A stretch of DNA of 64,000 nucleotides from Bradyrhizobium sp. MOS002 (GTDB taxonomy: Bacteria; Pseudomonadota; Alphaproteobacteria; Rhizobiales; Xanthobacteraceae): positions 620,001 through 684,000 of the forward strand of contig NZ_PYFX01000004.1 of assembly GCF_003020115.1 (NCBI RefSeq), in the 5' to 3' direction. Of the stretch, positions 18,489 through 26,503 are shown piece after piece (the first letter of the stretch is position 1; each line of letters begins with the position of its first letter). Position numbers and translations under genes: made by a program. The notes below the pieces were generated by a model. It was not told the DNA's origin, ran no database searches, and saw nothing but the letters and a program-made list of their open reading frames with translations.

Positions 18489-18508
18489 AGATAGATGGAA
18501 ACAAGATA

Positions 18509-19258
18509 ATGGCTTTGCTTGAAGTGAAAGACCTCAAGGTTCGTGTCGAGGAGCGTGAGATCCTCCACGGGCTGACGCTGACCGTGAACGAGGGCGAGAT
18601 CCACGCGATCATGGGGCCGAACGGCTCCGGCAAGTCGACCCTGTCCCACGTCATCGCCGGCAAGCCGGGCTATGAGGTGACCGACGGCGAGATCCTGTTC
18701 AAGGGCGAAGACCTGCTCGCGATGGCGCCCAACGAACGCGCCGCCAAGGGCGTGTTCCTGGCGTTCCAGTATCCGGTCGAGATTCCCGGCGTCTCCACCA
18801 TGAATTTCCTGCGCACCGCGCTGAACGCGCAGCGCAAGGCGCGCGGCGACAGCGAATATTCGACGCCCGACTTCCTGAAGAAGGTCCGCGAAGTCTCGAA
18901 ATCGCTGAACATCCCCCAGGACATGCTCAAGCGCGGCGTCAATGTCGGCTTTTCCGGCGGCGAGAAGAAGCGCAACGAGGTGCTGCAGATGGCGCTGTTC
19001 GAGCCGAGCCTGTGCATCCTCGACGAGATGGATTCCGGCCTCGACATCGACGCGCTGCGGATTGCGGCCGACGGCGTCAACGCGCTGCATTCGCCCAAGC
19101 GCGCGATGGTCGTCATCACCCACTATCAGCGACTGCTGAACTACATCGTGCCTGACGTCGTGCATGTGATGTCGAAGGGCCGTGTCGTGAAGAGCGGTGC
19201 TAAGGACCTGGCGCTGGAGCTGGAGTCGTCCGGCTACGCCCAGTACGAGGACGCGTAA
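18509..19258 (+). CDS. sufC: Fe-S assembly ATPase SufC
   Basis: The product is a 249-aa ABC-type ATPase that drives conformational change in SufBCD. Walker A is GPNGSGKST (about residue 35), the signature FSGGEKKRNEV (about 151), and Walker B with switch CILDEMDSGLDIDAL (about 170). The H-loop is VVITHYQRLL. The ribosome-binding site is weak (GGAAAC), and the nearby AGGAG belongs to the preceding inverted repeat, so translation could depend on local RNA structure. sufD follows after 11 bp. Confidence 0.97.
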   Translation: MALLEVKDLKVRVEEREILHGLTLTVNEGEIHAIMGPNGSGKSTLSHVIAGKPGYEVTDGEILFKGEDLLAMAPNERAAKGVFLAFQYPVEIPGVSTMNFLRTALNAQRKARGDSEYSTPDFLKKVREVSKSLNIPQDMLKRGVNVGFSGGEKKRNEVLQMALFEPSLCILDEMDSGLDIDALRIAADGVNALHSPKRAMVVITHYQRLLNYIVPDVVHVMSKGRVVKSGAKDLALELESSGYAQYEDA

Positions 19259-19269
19259 GGAATTTTGCG

Positions 19270-20574
19270 ATGAACGTTGCTGTGGCAAAGACCGGAAACG
19301 GCCGCGCGGTGAGCGATCTCTTCGCCAGCGCCGAAGGCCGCCTGCCGGGTTCGCCGGCCGTGATCGCGGTGCGCCGCGAGGCGTTCGAGACCTATGAGCG
19401 TCTCGGCCTGCCGCACCGCCGGATCGAGGAATGGAAATACACCGATCTACGCGCGCTGGTCGGTGAGGTGTTGCCGCTCGCGGCTGCGCCTGATGCGGCT
19501 GCGTTGAAGCGCGCCGCGGATGCGGTGAAGGCGCATGCGATCGCCGGTGCCCGCAAGCTGGTGCTGGTCGATGGCGTGTTCGTGGCCGATCTTTCCGACG
19601 TCAAGGCGCTGGCCTCCGAGGCGGGCTTTAAGACATTGCGGGAGACGCTGGAGAAGGATTCCGGTCTGTTGAAGACCGCGGCCATCGATGCTGTGATCGC
19701 GCTGAACGCGGCGATGGCGACCGACGGCGTTGTGCTTGATATCGCCGACGGCGCGCAGCTGTCCGCGCCGATCCAGATCATCCACGTCGCGATCGCTGCT
19801 TCGGCCTCGACGTTCACCCGCTCGCAGATCGCGGTCGGGAAGGGCGCTCGTGCCACGATCATCGAGAGCTTTGTCGCGGCCGGCGCCAAGGCCTACCAAG
19901 TCAACGATGCAGTGCTCGTAAAGGTCGGCGACAACGCCGACGTCGCGCATATCCGCCTGATGGACGATTCGCCTGACGCGGTGAACATCACCTCGCAATT
20001 CGTCACGATTGGCGCGAACACGAAGCTCAATTTCTTCAACATGACCACCGGTGCTGCGGTCAGCCGCATGCAGGGCTTCATCACGCTGGCAGGCGAGGGC
20101 AGTGAGCTCTCCGTCAACGGCGTGAACCTGTTGCAGAAGACCGAGCATGGCGACACCACGCTGGTGGTCGACCACGCCGTGCCGAATTGCGTGAGCCGCG
20201 AGGTCTTCCGCGCCGTGATCGACGATCGCGCCCATTCGGTGTTCCAAGGCCGCATCATCGTTCGTCCCGACGCACAGAAGACCGACGGCAAGATGATGAT
20301 CCGCGCGCTGCTGCTCTCGGACGAGGCGGAAGCCGACAACAAGCCAGAGCTCGAGATCTTCGCTGACGACGTCTCCTGCGGTCACGGCGCCACCGCCGGC
20401 GCGCTCGACGACAGCCTGCTGTTCTATCTGAAGGCGCGCGGCCTGCCGGAGAAGCAGGCCCAGGCGCTGCTGATCCAGGCTTTCGTGGGCGAGGCGATCG
20501 AGCAGATCGCCGACGACGATCTGCGCGAACACGTGATCGGCATTGCCGAGCGCTGGCTGGAGCGGCGCCAATGA
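19270..20574 (+). CDS. sufD: Fe-S cluster assembly protein SufD
   Basis: The product is 434 aa, a SufB paralogue that completes the SufBC2D complex. The N-terminal helical region carries the hallmark PHRRIEEWKYTDLR (about residue 46). The parallel beta-helix core and C-terminus follow, with VFQGRIIVRPDAQKTDGKMM and CGHGATAGALDDSLLFYLKARGLPEKQAQALLIQAF. His in the SCGHGAT motif, needed for cluster formation in E. coli SufD, is present. AAGGAA precedes the ATG. The last four bases overlap the sufS start, indicating translational coupling. Confidence 0.96.
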   Translation: MNVAVAKTGNGRAVSDLFASAEGRLPGSPAVIAVRREAFETYERLGLPHRRIEEWKYTDLRALVGEVLPLAAAPDAAALKRAADAVKAHAIAGARKLVLVDGVFVADLSDVKALASEAGFKTLRETLEKDSGLLKTAAIDAVIALNAAMATDGVVLDIADGAQLSAPIQIIHVAIAASASTFTRSQIAVGKGARATIIESFVAAGAKAYQVNDAVLVKVGDNADVAHIRLMDDSPDAVNITSQFVTIGANTKLNFFNMTTGAAVSRMQGFITLAGEGSELSVNGVNLLQKTEHGDTTLVVDHAVPNCVSREVFRAVIDDRAHSVFQGRIIVRPDAQKTDGKMMIRALLLSDEAEADNKPELEIFADDVSCGHGATAGALDDSLLFYLKARGLPEKQAQALLIQAFVGEAIEQIADDDLREHVIGIAERWLERRQ

Positions 20575-21818
20575 GCACGCATCCGGCAGTCAAGAACGGC
20601 GCCTACGACGTCGCGCGCGTGCGCCAGGATTTTCCGGCGCTGGCCATGCAGATCTACGGCAAGCCGCTGGTCTATCTCGATAACGCCGCCTCGGCACAGA
20701 AGCCGAGCGCCGTGCTCGATCGCATGACGCAGGCCTACACCTCCGAATACGCCAACGTGCATCGCGGCCTGCATTACCTCGCCAACGCCGCCACCGAAGC
20801 CTATGAGGGCGGCCGCACCAAGGTGGCGCAGTTCATCAATGCGCCGCGGACCGAGGAAGTGATCTTCACCCGCAACGCGACCGAGGCGATCAATCTCGTC
20901 GCCTCGTCCTGGGGCGAGCCGAACATCAAAGAAGGCGACGAGATCGTCATTTCGATCATGGAGCACCACTCCAACATCGTGCCCTGGCATTTCCTCAGGG
21001 AACGCCGTGGTGCCGTGATCAAATGGACGCCGGTCGACGACGAGGGCAATTTCCTCATCGACGAATTCGAGAAGCTGCTGACGTCGAAGACCAAGCTGGT
21101 CGCGATCACGCAGATGTCGAACGCGCTCGGCACCATCGTGCCGATCAAGGACGTCGTGAAGATCGCCCACGCCCGCGGCATTCCCGTCCTGGTCGACGGC
21201 AGCCAGGGCGCGGTGCATCTGCCTGTCGACGTCCAGGACCTCGGCTGCGACTTCTACGTTTTCACCGGCCACAAGGTCTACGGTCCGACCGGCATCGGCG
21301 TGCTCTGGGCCAAGTACGACCACCTCGTCGCGATGCGCCCGTTCAACGGCGGCGGCGAGATGATCCGCGAGGTCTCGCGTGACGTCGTCACCTACGGCGA
21401 TCCGCCGCACAAATTCGAGGCCGGCACGCCGGCGATCGTCGAGGCCGTCGGCCTTGGCGCCGCCATCGACTACGTCAATTCGATCGGCAAGGAGCGGATC
21501 GCCGCGCACGAGCACGATCTCGTCACCTACGCCCAGGACAAGCTGCGCGAGATCAACTCGCTGCGGCTGATCGGCACCGCGCGGGGCAAGGGCCCGGTGA
21601 TCTCGTTCGAGCTCAAGGGCGCACACGCCCATGACGTCGCCACCGTGATCGACCGCCAGGGCATCGCGGTGCGCGCCGGCACCCATTGCGTGATGCCGCT
21701 TTTAGAGCGGTTCAACGTCACAGCCACATGCCGGGCGTCTTTCGGCATGTATAATACGCGGGAAGAAGTCGATCATCTGGCACAGGCGCTGTTGAAGGCG
21801 CGGGATTTGTTCGCATGA
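20571..21818 (+). CDS. sufS: Cysteine desulfurase SufS (class II)
   Basis: The product is a 415-aa PLP enzyme. It shows VYLDNAASAQKPSAVLD at the N-terminus, the PLP lysine in FTGHKVYGPTGIGVLWAK (about residue 229), and the catalytic Cys in VRAGTHCVMPLLERF (about 376). The short loop marks the SufS/CsdA class, which normally needs a SufE or SufU partner; none is encoded here. It supplies persulfide sulfur to SufB. It overlaps sufD at its start and the DUF59 gene at its end by four bases each. Confidence 0.96.
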   Translation: MSTHPAVKNGAYDVARVRQDFPALAMQIYGKPLVYLDNAASAQKPSAVLDRMTQAYTSEYANVHRGLHYLANAATEAYEGGRTKVAQFINAPRTEEVIFTRNATEAINLVASSWGEPNIKEGDEIVISIMEHHSNIVPWHFLRERRGAVIKWTPVDDEGNFLIDEFEKLLTSKTKLVAITQMSNALGTIVPIKDVVKIAHARGIPVLVDGSQGAVHLPVDVQDLGCDFYVFTGHKVYGPTGIGVLWAKYDHLVAMRPFNGGGEMIREVSRDVVTYGDPPHKFEAGTPAIVEAVGLGAAIDYVNSIGKERIAAHEHDLVTYAQDKLREINSLRLIGTARGKGPVISFELKGAHAHDVATVIDRQGIAVRAGTHCVMPLLERFNVTATCRASFGMYNTREEVDHLAQALLKARDLFA

Positions 21819-22186
21819 GTGACACGGCCGAAATCAAAGCCAATCCGATGGAAACCCAGTCGGCGCTGCCGCCTGAGGAGACCGAGCGCTTGACCACCGA
21901 GATCATCGCCGGGCTCAAGACCGTGTTCGATCCGGAAATCCCGGCTGACATCTACGAGCTCGGCCTGATCTACAAGGTCGAGATCAAGGACGATCGCTCG
22001 GTCGACGTGCAAATGACGCTGACGACGCCGAACTGTCCGGCCGCCGGCGAGCTGCCGACCATGGTCGAGAACGCGGTCGCCAGCGTTCCCGGCGTCGGCG
22101 TGGTCGACGTCAAGGTGATCTGGGAGCCGGCCTGGACGCCCGAGCGCATGAGCGACGAGGCCCGCCTCGTGCTCAACATGTGGTGA
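21815..22186 (+). CDS. SUF-system DUF59/MIP18 family protein
   Basis: The product is 123 aa. The DUF59 domain shows VFDPEIPADIYELGLIYKVEI, then MTLTTPNCPAAGELP with the conserved Cys, and the family ending WEPAWTPERMSDEARLVLNMW. Proteins of this type in SUF operons (SufT-like) help mature or deliver Fe-S clusters. The start overlaps the sufS stop in ATGA, so it is translationally coupled. A 13-bp tandem duplication lies just after its stop. Confidence 0.93.
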   Translation: MSDTAEIKANPMETQSALPPEETERLTTEIIAGLKTVFDPEIPADIYELGLIYKVEIKDDRSVDVQMTLTTPNCPAAGELPTMVENAVASVPGVGVVDVKVIWEPAWTPERMSDEARLVLNMW

Positions 22187-22192
22187 CGCGTA

Positions 22193-22218
22193 ACCTGCTT
22201 TCGATACCTGCTTTCGAT
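22193..22218. repeat. Tandem 13-bp duplication (ACCTGCTTTCGAT x2)
   Basis: Two perfect head-to-tail copies lie at 22193-22205 and 22206-22218 in the 74-bp gap before sufA, a sign of recent slippage. Confidence 0.9.
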
Positions 22219-22260
22219 CCTTGGCATTGAATTCGCTCGGCAACGGACCACATCATTGAC

Positions 22261-22671
22261 ATGACACAGATATCGTCGGGCTCGACACCAGCATCCACTC
22301 CGAAGCCGCGGCGGCCCCGCCCGCAGGTGATGCGGCTGACGGACGCTGCTGCCCAGCGCATCAGCGAGCTGACCCAGCGGGCCGATTCCGAGATCGTGGG
22401 CCTGCGCGTCGGCGTCAAGAACGGCGGCTGTGCCGGACAGTCCTACACTGTCGAATATGCCCATGATGTCCGCCCGACCGACGAGGTCGTTGAGGACAAG
22501 GGTGTCAAGATCCTGGTCGATCCGAAGGCCGTGCTGTTCCTGCTCGGAACCGAGATGGACTACAAGGCCGACAAGATGCAGGCCCAGTTTGTCTTCAACA
22601 ACCCCAACCAGATCTCCGCCTGCGGCTGCGGCGAGTCGGTCGAGCTGCGCCCGGCGCAGATCGACGGGTAG
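22261..22671 (+). CDS. sufA: A-type Fe-S carrier SufA (HesB/IscA family)
   Basis: The product is 136 aa, with about 25 extra Pro/Arg-rich residues at the N-terminus. The three cluster-binding cysteines are present: GLRVGVKNGGCAGQSYTVEY (one) and ISACGCGESV (two, CxC). It accepts clusters from SufBCD and hands them to apo-proteins. No strong ribosome-binding site is visible, and an alternative internal ATG (MRLTDAAAQRIS) at 22330 would give the standard length. It is the last gene of the SUF operon, followed by a dispersed repeat element. Confidence 0.94.
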   Translation: MTQISSGSTPASTPKPRRPRPQVMRLTDAAAQRISELTQRADSEIVGLRVGVKNGGCAGQSYTVEYAHDVRPTDEVVEDKGVKILVDPKAVLFLLGTEMDYKADKMQAQFVFNNPNQISACGCGESVELRPAQIDG

Positions 22672-22696
22672 GCCGGCTCTATCGTCTCACTCCGCC

Positions 22697-22833
22697 GTCG
22701 TCCTGGCGAAAGCCAGGACCCATACCGCGTGATCTCGCGGTGATCGTCGGTGCGAATACCGACGCTGGCACGACCGGCAGTCTTCGCTAAACTCCTTCCT
22801 GTGGTAATGGGTCCTGGCTTTCGCCAGGACGAC
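22697..22833. repeat. Dispersed inverted-repeat element family R2 (copy 1)
   Basis: Perfect 25-nt inverted arms at 22698-22722 and 22808-22832 (TCGTCCTGGCGAAAGCCAGGACCCA and complement) enclose about 85 bp. Each arm is itself a hairpin. A related copy lies at 55892-56023, sharing CCATACCGCGTGATCT and a matching right part. It has no coding capacity and resembles a MITE or REP-type element. Confidence 0.85.
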
Positions 22834-22853
22834 GATAGGGAAACAGTTCGGCC

Positions 22854-23300
22854 ATGGACCGCGAATTCCTGATCGACCTGTTCGCTGATTTCGGCCCCGT
22901 CGCCATCCGAAAGATGTTTTCCGGCTACGGCATCTCTGCCGACGGCATCAATTTCGCGCTGTCTCTGCGTGCCGGCCTGTTTTTCCGCGCCGACGAGATG
23001 ACGATCCCGGACTTTGAAGCGGAAGGCTCAAAGCCGTTCCAATACGCGACCCGCGCCAAGACGGTGCTGGTGAACTCCTACTGGGAGCTGCCGGCCCGCC
23101 TGTTCGACGATTCCGCGGAGCTTGCGCAATGGGCGAGGGCGGCTCTCGCCGCCGCCCAGCGCGCCAAGGCGAAGAAGCGGCCCAAGGTCAAGGAGACGCC
23201 GAAGAAGGCGGTCAAGAAGCCAGCGAACAAGGTCGCCAAGCCTGCGAAAGCGGCGAAGAAAGTCGGCAAGAAGAGCCCGGTTCGGAAGCGCGCCAAGTGA
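22854..23300 (+). CDS. TfoX N-terminal domain protein with Lys-rich tail
   Basis: The product is 148 aa. Residues 1-95 form a TfoX/Sxy N-terminal domain (LFADFGPVAIRKMFSGYGISADGINFAL, then EGSKPFQYATRAK and SYWELPARLFDDSAELAQWAR). Residues 100-148 are a low-complexity tail of Lys, Ala, Pro and Val. In gamma-proteobacteria TfoX controls competence; stand-alone N-terminal domain proteins in rhizobia have no known role. The basic tail suggests nucleic-acid contact. It begins right after the R2 element. Confidence 0.85.
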   Translation: MDREFLIDLFADFGPVAIRKMFSGYGISADGINFALSLRAGLFFRADEMTIPDFEAEGSKPFQYATRAKTVLVNSYWELPARLFDDSAELAQWARAALAAAQRAKAKKRPKVKETPKKAVKKPANKVAKPAKAAKKVGKKSPVRKRAK

Positions 23301-23402
23301 CTGGGGTAAGCTCAGTCAACGGCCTTTGTCAGGCCAACCCTCATGTCTTTGGCGATGTAAACGCAGACATCAGCCAGCACGCTGCGGCGCGCGTCTTCGT
23401 CG

Positions 23403-24470
23403 TCACGCCACCCGGTTGTGCGTCTCGACCGCGAATTCCGGATCGGCCTCGCAGATCACGCGGTTGCGGCCGTTGCGTTTGGCGGCGTAGAGGCAGGCAT
23501 CCGCCCGTTCGATCAGCGCATCGGTGTCGTCGCCCTGCTTGAGCATGGAGACGCCGACGGAGATGGTGACGCGGCCGAGGATTTCGCCGGTGGACTTCTT
23601 TTTCAATTCCTTGGCCATCACCGCGCGGCGAATGTGATCGGCCACCGTGAGGGCCTGGCGCAGCGCTGTGTTGGGCAGCACGACCACGAATTCCTCGCCG
23701 CCGTAGCGCGCGGTGATGTCCTGGCCCTTGATGGTCTGCTTCAGCGACAGGCCGACCAGCCGCAGCACCTGATCGCCGGTGAGATGCCCGTAGGAATCGT
23801 TGAACGACTTGAAATGATCGATGTCGACCAGCAGCAGCGACAGCGGCTCGCCCGAGGCGAGCGCGCCTTGCACGGCCATGTCGATCATGCGATCGAAATA
23901 TTTGCGGTTGCCGAGCCCCGTCAGCGGATCGGTCAGGCTCTCGGCGCGGATCGCCTCCAGGCTCTGCTGGAGGTTGCTGATCTCGCTCTTCGAGAGCGTC
24001 AACCGGTCTTCCAGCGCCTTGTTGGTCTCGCGCATCTCGCTGGTCGAATGCAGCAGCGTCTCGACGATCGACTTGACCTGCTCGCGGCTCTTGGCCGATG
24101 ACAGCTTTTCGGTCGCGCCCGACAGGCTGGCATCGTAGGAGCCGGTCATCCCAAGCGCGTCGCCGAGTACCTTCATGACGTCGTCGATCTCGCCGATGAC
24201 GCGCGCGCCGACCTTGTCGATGCGGTCAGTGGTTTTGATGTGGGAGAGGTAGGTCTCGTAGATCTGATCGAGATCGGCTTCGGTCAGCTTGCCGCTCCGC
24301 GCCAGTGTCTCGTTGATGATCTTGTTGAGCGGGGCGTTGTAGCCGGTGGCGTAGACGTACCAGATCTCGTAATTGCGGGGAATTGCCGTCTGCCGCAGCG
24401 ATCGGATCTGACCGAGCGCTACCTCGGCGAACGCCATCGTGCGTTCGTGTTCGTCGAGCACCTTGACCAC
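23403..24470 (-). CDS. Diguanylate cyclase (GGDEF domain protein)
   Basis: The product is a 355-aa cytoplasmic protein. An all-helical N-terminal region of about 175 residues ends in a coiled coil (NKALEDRLTLSKSEISNLQQSLEAI). A GGDEF domain follows: DPLTGLGNRKYFD, the metal and substrate residues in LLLVDIDHFKSFNDSYGH, and the active-site loop ARYGGEEF. It should make cyclic di-GMP. The allosteric inhibitory site, normally RxxD five residues before the loop, reads KGQD, so product inhibition may be weak. No transmembrane segment is visible, so the input signal is probably cytoplasmic. Confidence 0.94.
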   Translation of the reverse strand: MVKVLDEHERTMAFAEVALGQIRSLRQTAIPRNYEIWYVYATGYNAPLNKIINETLARSGKLTEADLDQIYETYLSHIKTTDRIDKVGARVIGEIDDVMKVLGDALGMTGSYDASLSGATEKLSSAKSREQVKSIVETLLHSTSEMRETNKALEDRLTLSKSEISNLQQSLEAIRAESLTDPLTGLGNRKYFDRMIDMAVQGALASGEPLSLLLVDIDHFKSFNDSYGHLTGDQVLRLVGLSLKQTIKGQDITARYGGEEFVVVLPNTALRQALTVADHIRRAVMAKELKKKSTGEILGRVTISVGVSMLKQGDDTDALIERADACLYAAKRNGRNRVICEADPEFAVETHNRVA

Positions 24471-24635
24471 GGAACATACCTCACAGCGATCGGCGCGCCG
24501 TCGACCGCAGCAATACTTAAATTATGTTCGTAGGCTAACGGACGATCGTGAACGCCCCGTAAATATACGTCCACGAATGCGTCCGAAAAAGTGCGCGCCA
24601 GCTTATCTCAACCAAAGCCGGGCGCGCATCGGGCG

Positions 24636-26204
24636 TCAGGCGCCGGCGGGGGAGCGAACCGGCCGCAGCAGAAAGGCCGGCAGATGCGAGTGGTCGCCCG
24701 GCTCGCTGTCGGCCTCGCGTTGGCGGCGCGGCTCGGGACGGCCGATCGACGGCACATGCGACGGATTGGCCTGCTGGCGCGCACCGTCACGCGGCTCGGA
24801 TGATGGCTTGGCTTCACGAGAAGGCCTGGCTTCACGCGGGGGCCTTGCTTCACGCGAAGGCCTGGCCTCGCGCGCGGGCCTTGCTTCGGACGCGGGTCTT
24901 GCCTCGGGAGCGGACCGTGCTTCGGGTGAAGGCTGTGCCTCGCCACGCGCTTCGCGCGGCTCCTGGCTGCGCTCACGATCGCGACCGCGCTGGGGCTTGC
25001 CGCGTCCGCCGCGTGAACGTTCACGGCCGCGCTGCTCGCGCGGACGCTCGCTCGTATCGGAAGCATCGGTGCGGACTTCGAAATCGCCTTCGGCGCGCGG
25101 AATGCTCTGGCCGATCAGCTTCTCGATCGCGACCATCGACTTCTGGTCGAGCGGCGTGACGAGCGAGATCGCCATGCCGGACCTGCCTGCGCGACCGGTG
25201 CGGCCGACGCGGTGGACATAGTCGTCGGGATGGTGGGGGACGTCGAAATTGAAGACGTGGCTGACCTCGGGGATGTCGAGGCCGCGGGCGGCGACGTCGG
25301 ATGCGACCAGCAGGGGCAGCTCGCCCTTGCGGAACTGTTCGAGTGCCGCGGTGCGGGCCGACTGGTCCATGTCGCCGTGCAGCGCGCCGACGCTGAAGCC
25401 GTGCTTTTGCAGCGATTTGTGAACGACGGCGACCTCGCGCTTGCGATTGCAGAAGATGATCGCGTTCTGGAGATCCTTGGCCTCGCGCAGCAGTCGGCGA
25501 AGCAGCTCGCGCTTCTCGTGCGCCTCGCGCCCGGCCGGGACCTGACACTGCGTAACGGTGACAGCGGTGGTGGCGGGCTTCGATACCTCGATCTTCTGCG
25601 GATTGTGCAGGAAGGTTTCGGTGATGCGCCGGATCTCCGGCGGCATGGTCGCGGTGAAGAACAGGGTCTGCCGCGTGAACGGGACGAGCTTGCAGACGCG
25701 CTCGATGTCGGGAATGAAGCCCATGTCCAGCATGCGGTCGGCTTCGTCGATGACGAGCAGCTCGACGCCGGTGAGCAGCAGGCCGCCGCGCTCCGTGTGG
25801 TCGAGCAGGCGGCCGGGCGTGGCGATCAGCACGTCGACACCGCGCGTTAGCTTGGCATCCTGGTCGCCGAAGGAAACGCCGCCGATCAGGAGGGCGACGT
25901 TGAGTTTCTGGCCCGCGCCGTAGCGGTCGAAGTTTTCCTTCACCTGCGCCGCGAGTTCGCGGGTCGGCTCAAGGATGAGCGTGCGCGGCATGCGCGCCCG
26001 GGCGCGGCCCTTTTCGAGAATGGTGAGCATCGGCAGCACGAAGGCCGCGGTCTTGCCGGTGCCGGTCTGGGCGATGCCGAGCACGTCCTTGCGAGCGAGG
26101 ACGTGAGGGATCGCCTGTTCCTGAATGGGGGTGGGGGTGGTGTAACCGGTAGCCGCCACTGCGGCGAGGACTTTTTCGGATAGTCCGAGATGGGTAAAAG
26201 ACAT
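24636..26204 (-). CDS. rhlE: DEAD-box RNA helicase, RhlE type, with hexapeptide-repeat tail
   Basis: The product is 522 aa. The core has Q motif TPTPIQEQAIPHVL, Walker A AQTGTGKT, DEAD in VIDEADRMLDMGF, TAT in place of SAT, and HRVGRTGRAGR. After about residue 380 the tail is Arg/Gly-rich (ERPREQRGRERSRGGRGKPQRGRDRERS). It then runs through about eight near-copies of a six-residue unit of the type SREARP (about 420-475). The helicase should unwind structured RNA in ribosome assembly or mRNA decay. The tail probably binds RNA or RNase E partners and is likely variable between strains. Confidence 0.95.
   Translation of the reverse strand: MSFTHLGLSEKVLAAVAATGYTTPTPIQEQAIPHVLARKDVLGIAQTGTGKTAAFVLPMLTILEKGRARARMPRTLILEPTRELAAQVKENFDRYGAGQKLNVALLIGGVSFGDQDAKLTRGVDVLIATPGRLLDHTERGGLLLTGVELLVIDEADRMLDMGFIPDIERVCKLVPFTRQTLFFTATMPPEIRRITETFLHNPQKIEVSKPATTAVTVTQCQVPAGREAHEKRELLRRLLREAKDLQNAIIFCNRKREVAVVHKSLQKHGFSVGALHGDMDQSARTAALEQFRKGELPLLVASDVAARGLDIPEVSHVFNFDVPHHPDDYVHRVGRTGRAGRSGMAISLVTPLDQKSMVAIEKLIGQSIPRAEGDFEVRTDASDTSERPREQRGRERSRGGRGKPQRGRDRERSQEPREARGEAQPSPEARSAPEARPASEARPAREARPSREARPPREARPSREAKPSSEPRDGARQQANPSHVPSIGRPEPRRQREADSEPGDHSHLPAFLLRPVRSPAGA
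24791..24947 (-). repeat. 18-bp tandem repeats encoding the RhlE hexapeptide tail
   Basis: About eight imperfect copies of an 18-base unit (for example GGCCTGGCTTCACGCGAA on the plus strand) lie head to tail inside the rhlE 3' end. The copies encode variants of EARPSR, EARPAR and EARPPR. Confidence 0.8.
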
Positions 26205-26503
26205 TGAGCCTCTGGTCGAAACCGCCGTTCGGAATCGAGGGTAATAAGGCTGTCGCGTTCCACCCCAAAACGGCGCGCTCTCAAAGAAGCTGGGGGTGCT
26301 GACTCACGCGAACAAAGCGCCAAGCTCAGGAATCGCTCTTCGATACCGAGCCGCGTCGCCACGGAACATAGGCGGGAATCGGCCAAAGTCAATGGAGCAG
26401 CCGCGGGAAGGCCCTAAAAAACCTGAGGTTTTCGCCCAAATAGCGGGCGAGGCTGCGGTTTTCCGCCCAATCCAGCGGTCGGCCGGTGCTCTCCAAACGT
26501 CGG

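Noticed and set aside
16430..19288. A very long minus-strand open frame opposite sufB and sufC
   Set aside because: It is an antisense shadow of high-GC coding sequence; its translation is Arg/His/Asp-rich low-complexity text with no family features, while sufB and sufC on the other strand are unmistakable.
24791..24947. Regular repeats considered as a CRISPR array
   Set aside because: They are in-frame 18-bp coding repeats without spacers inside rhlE.
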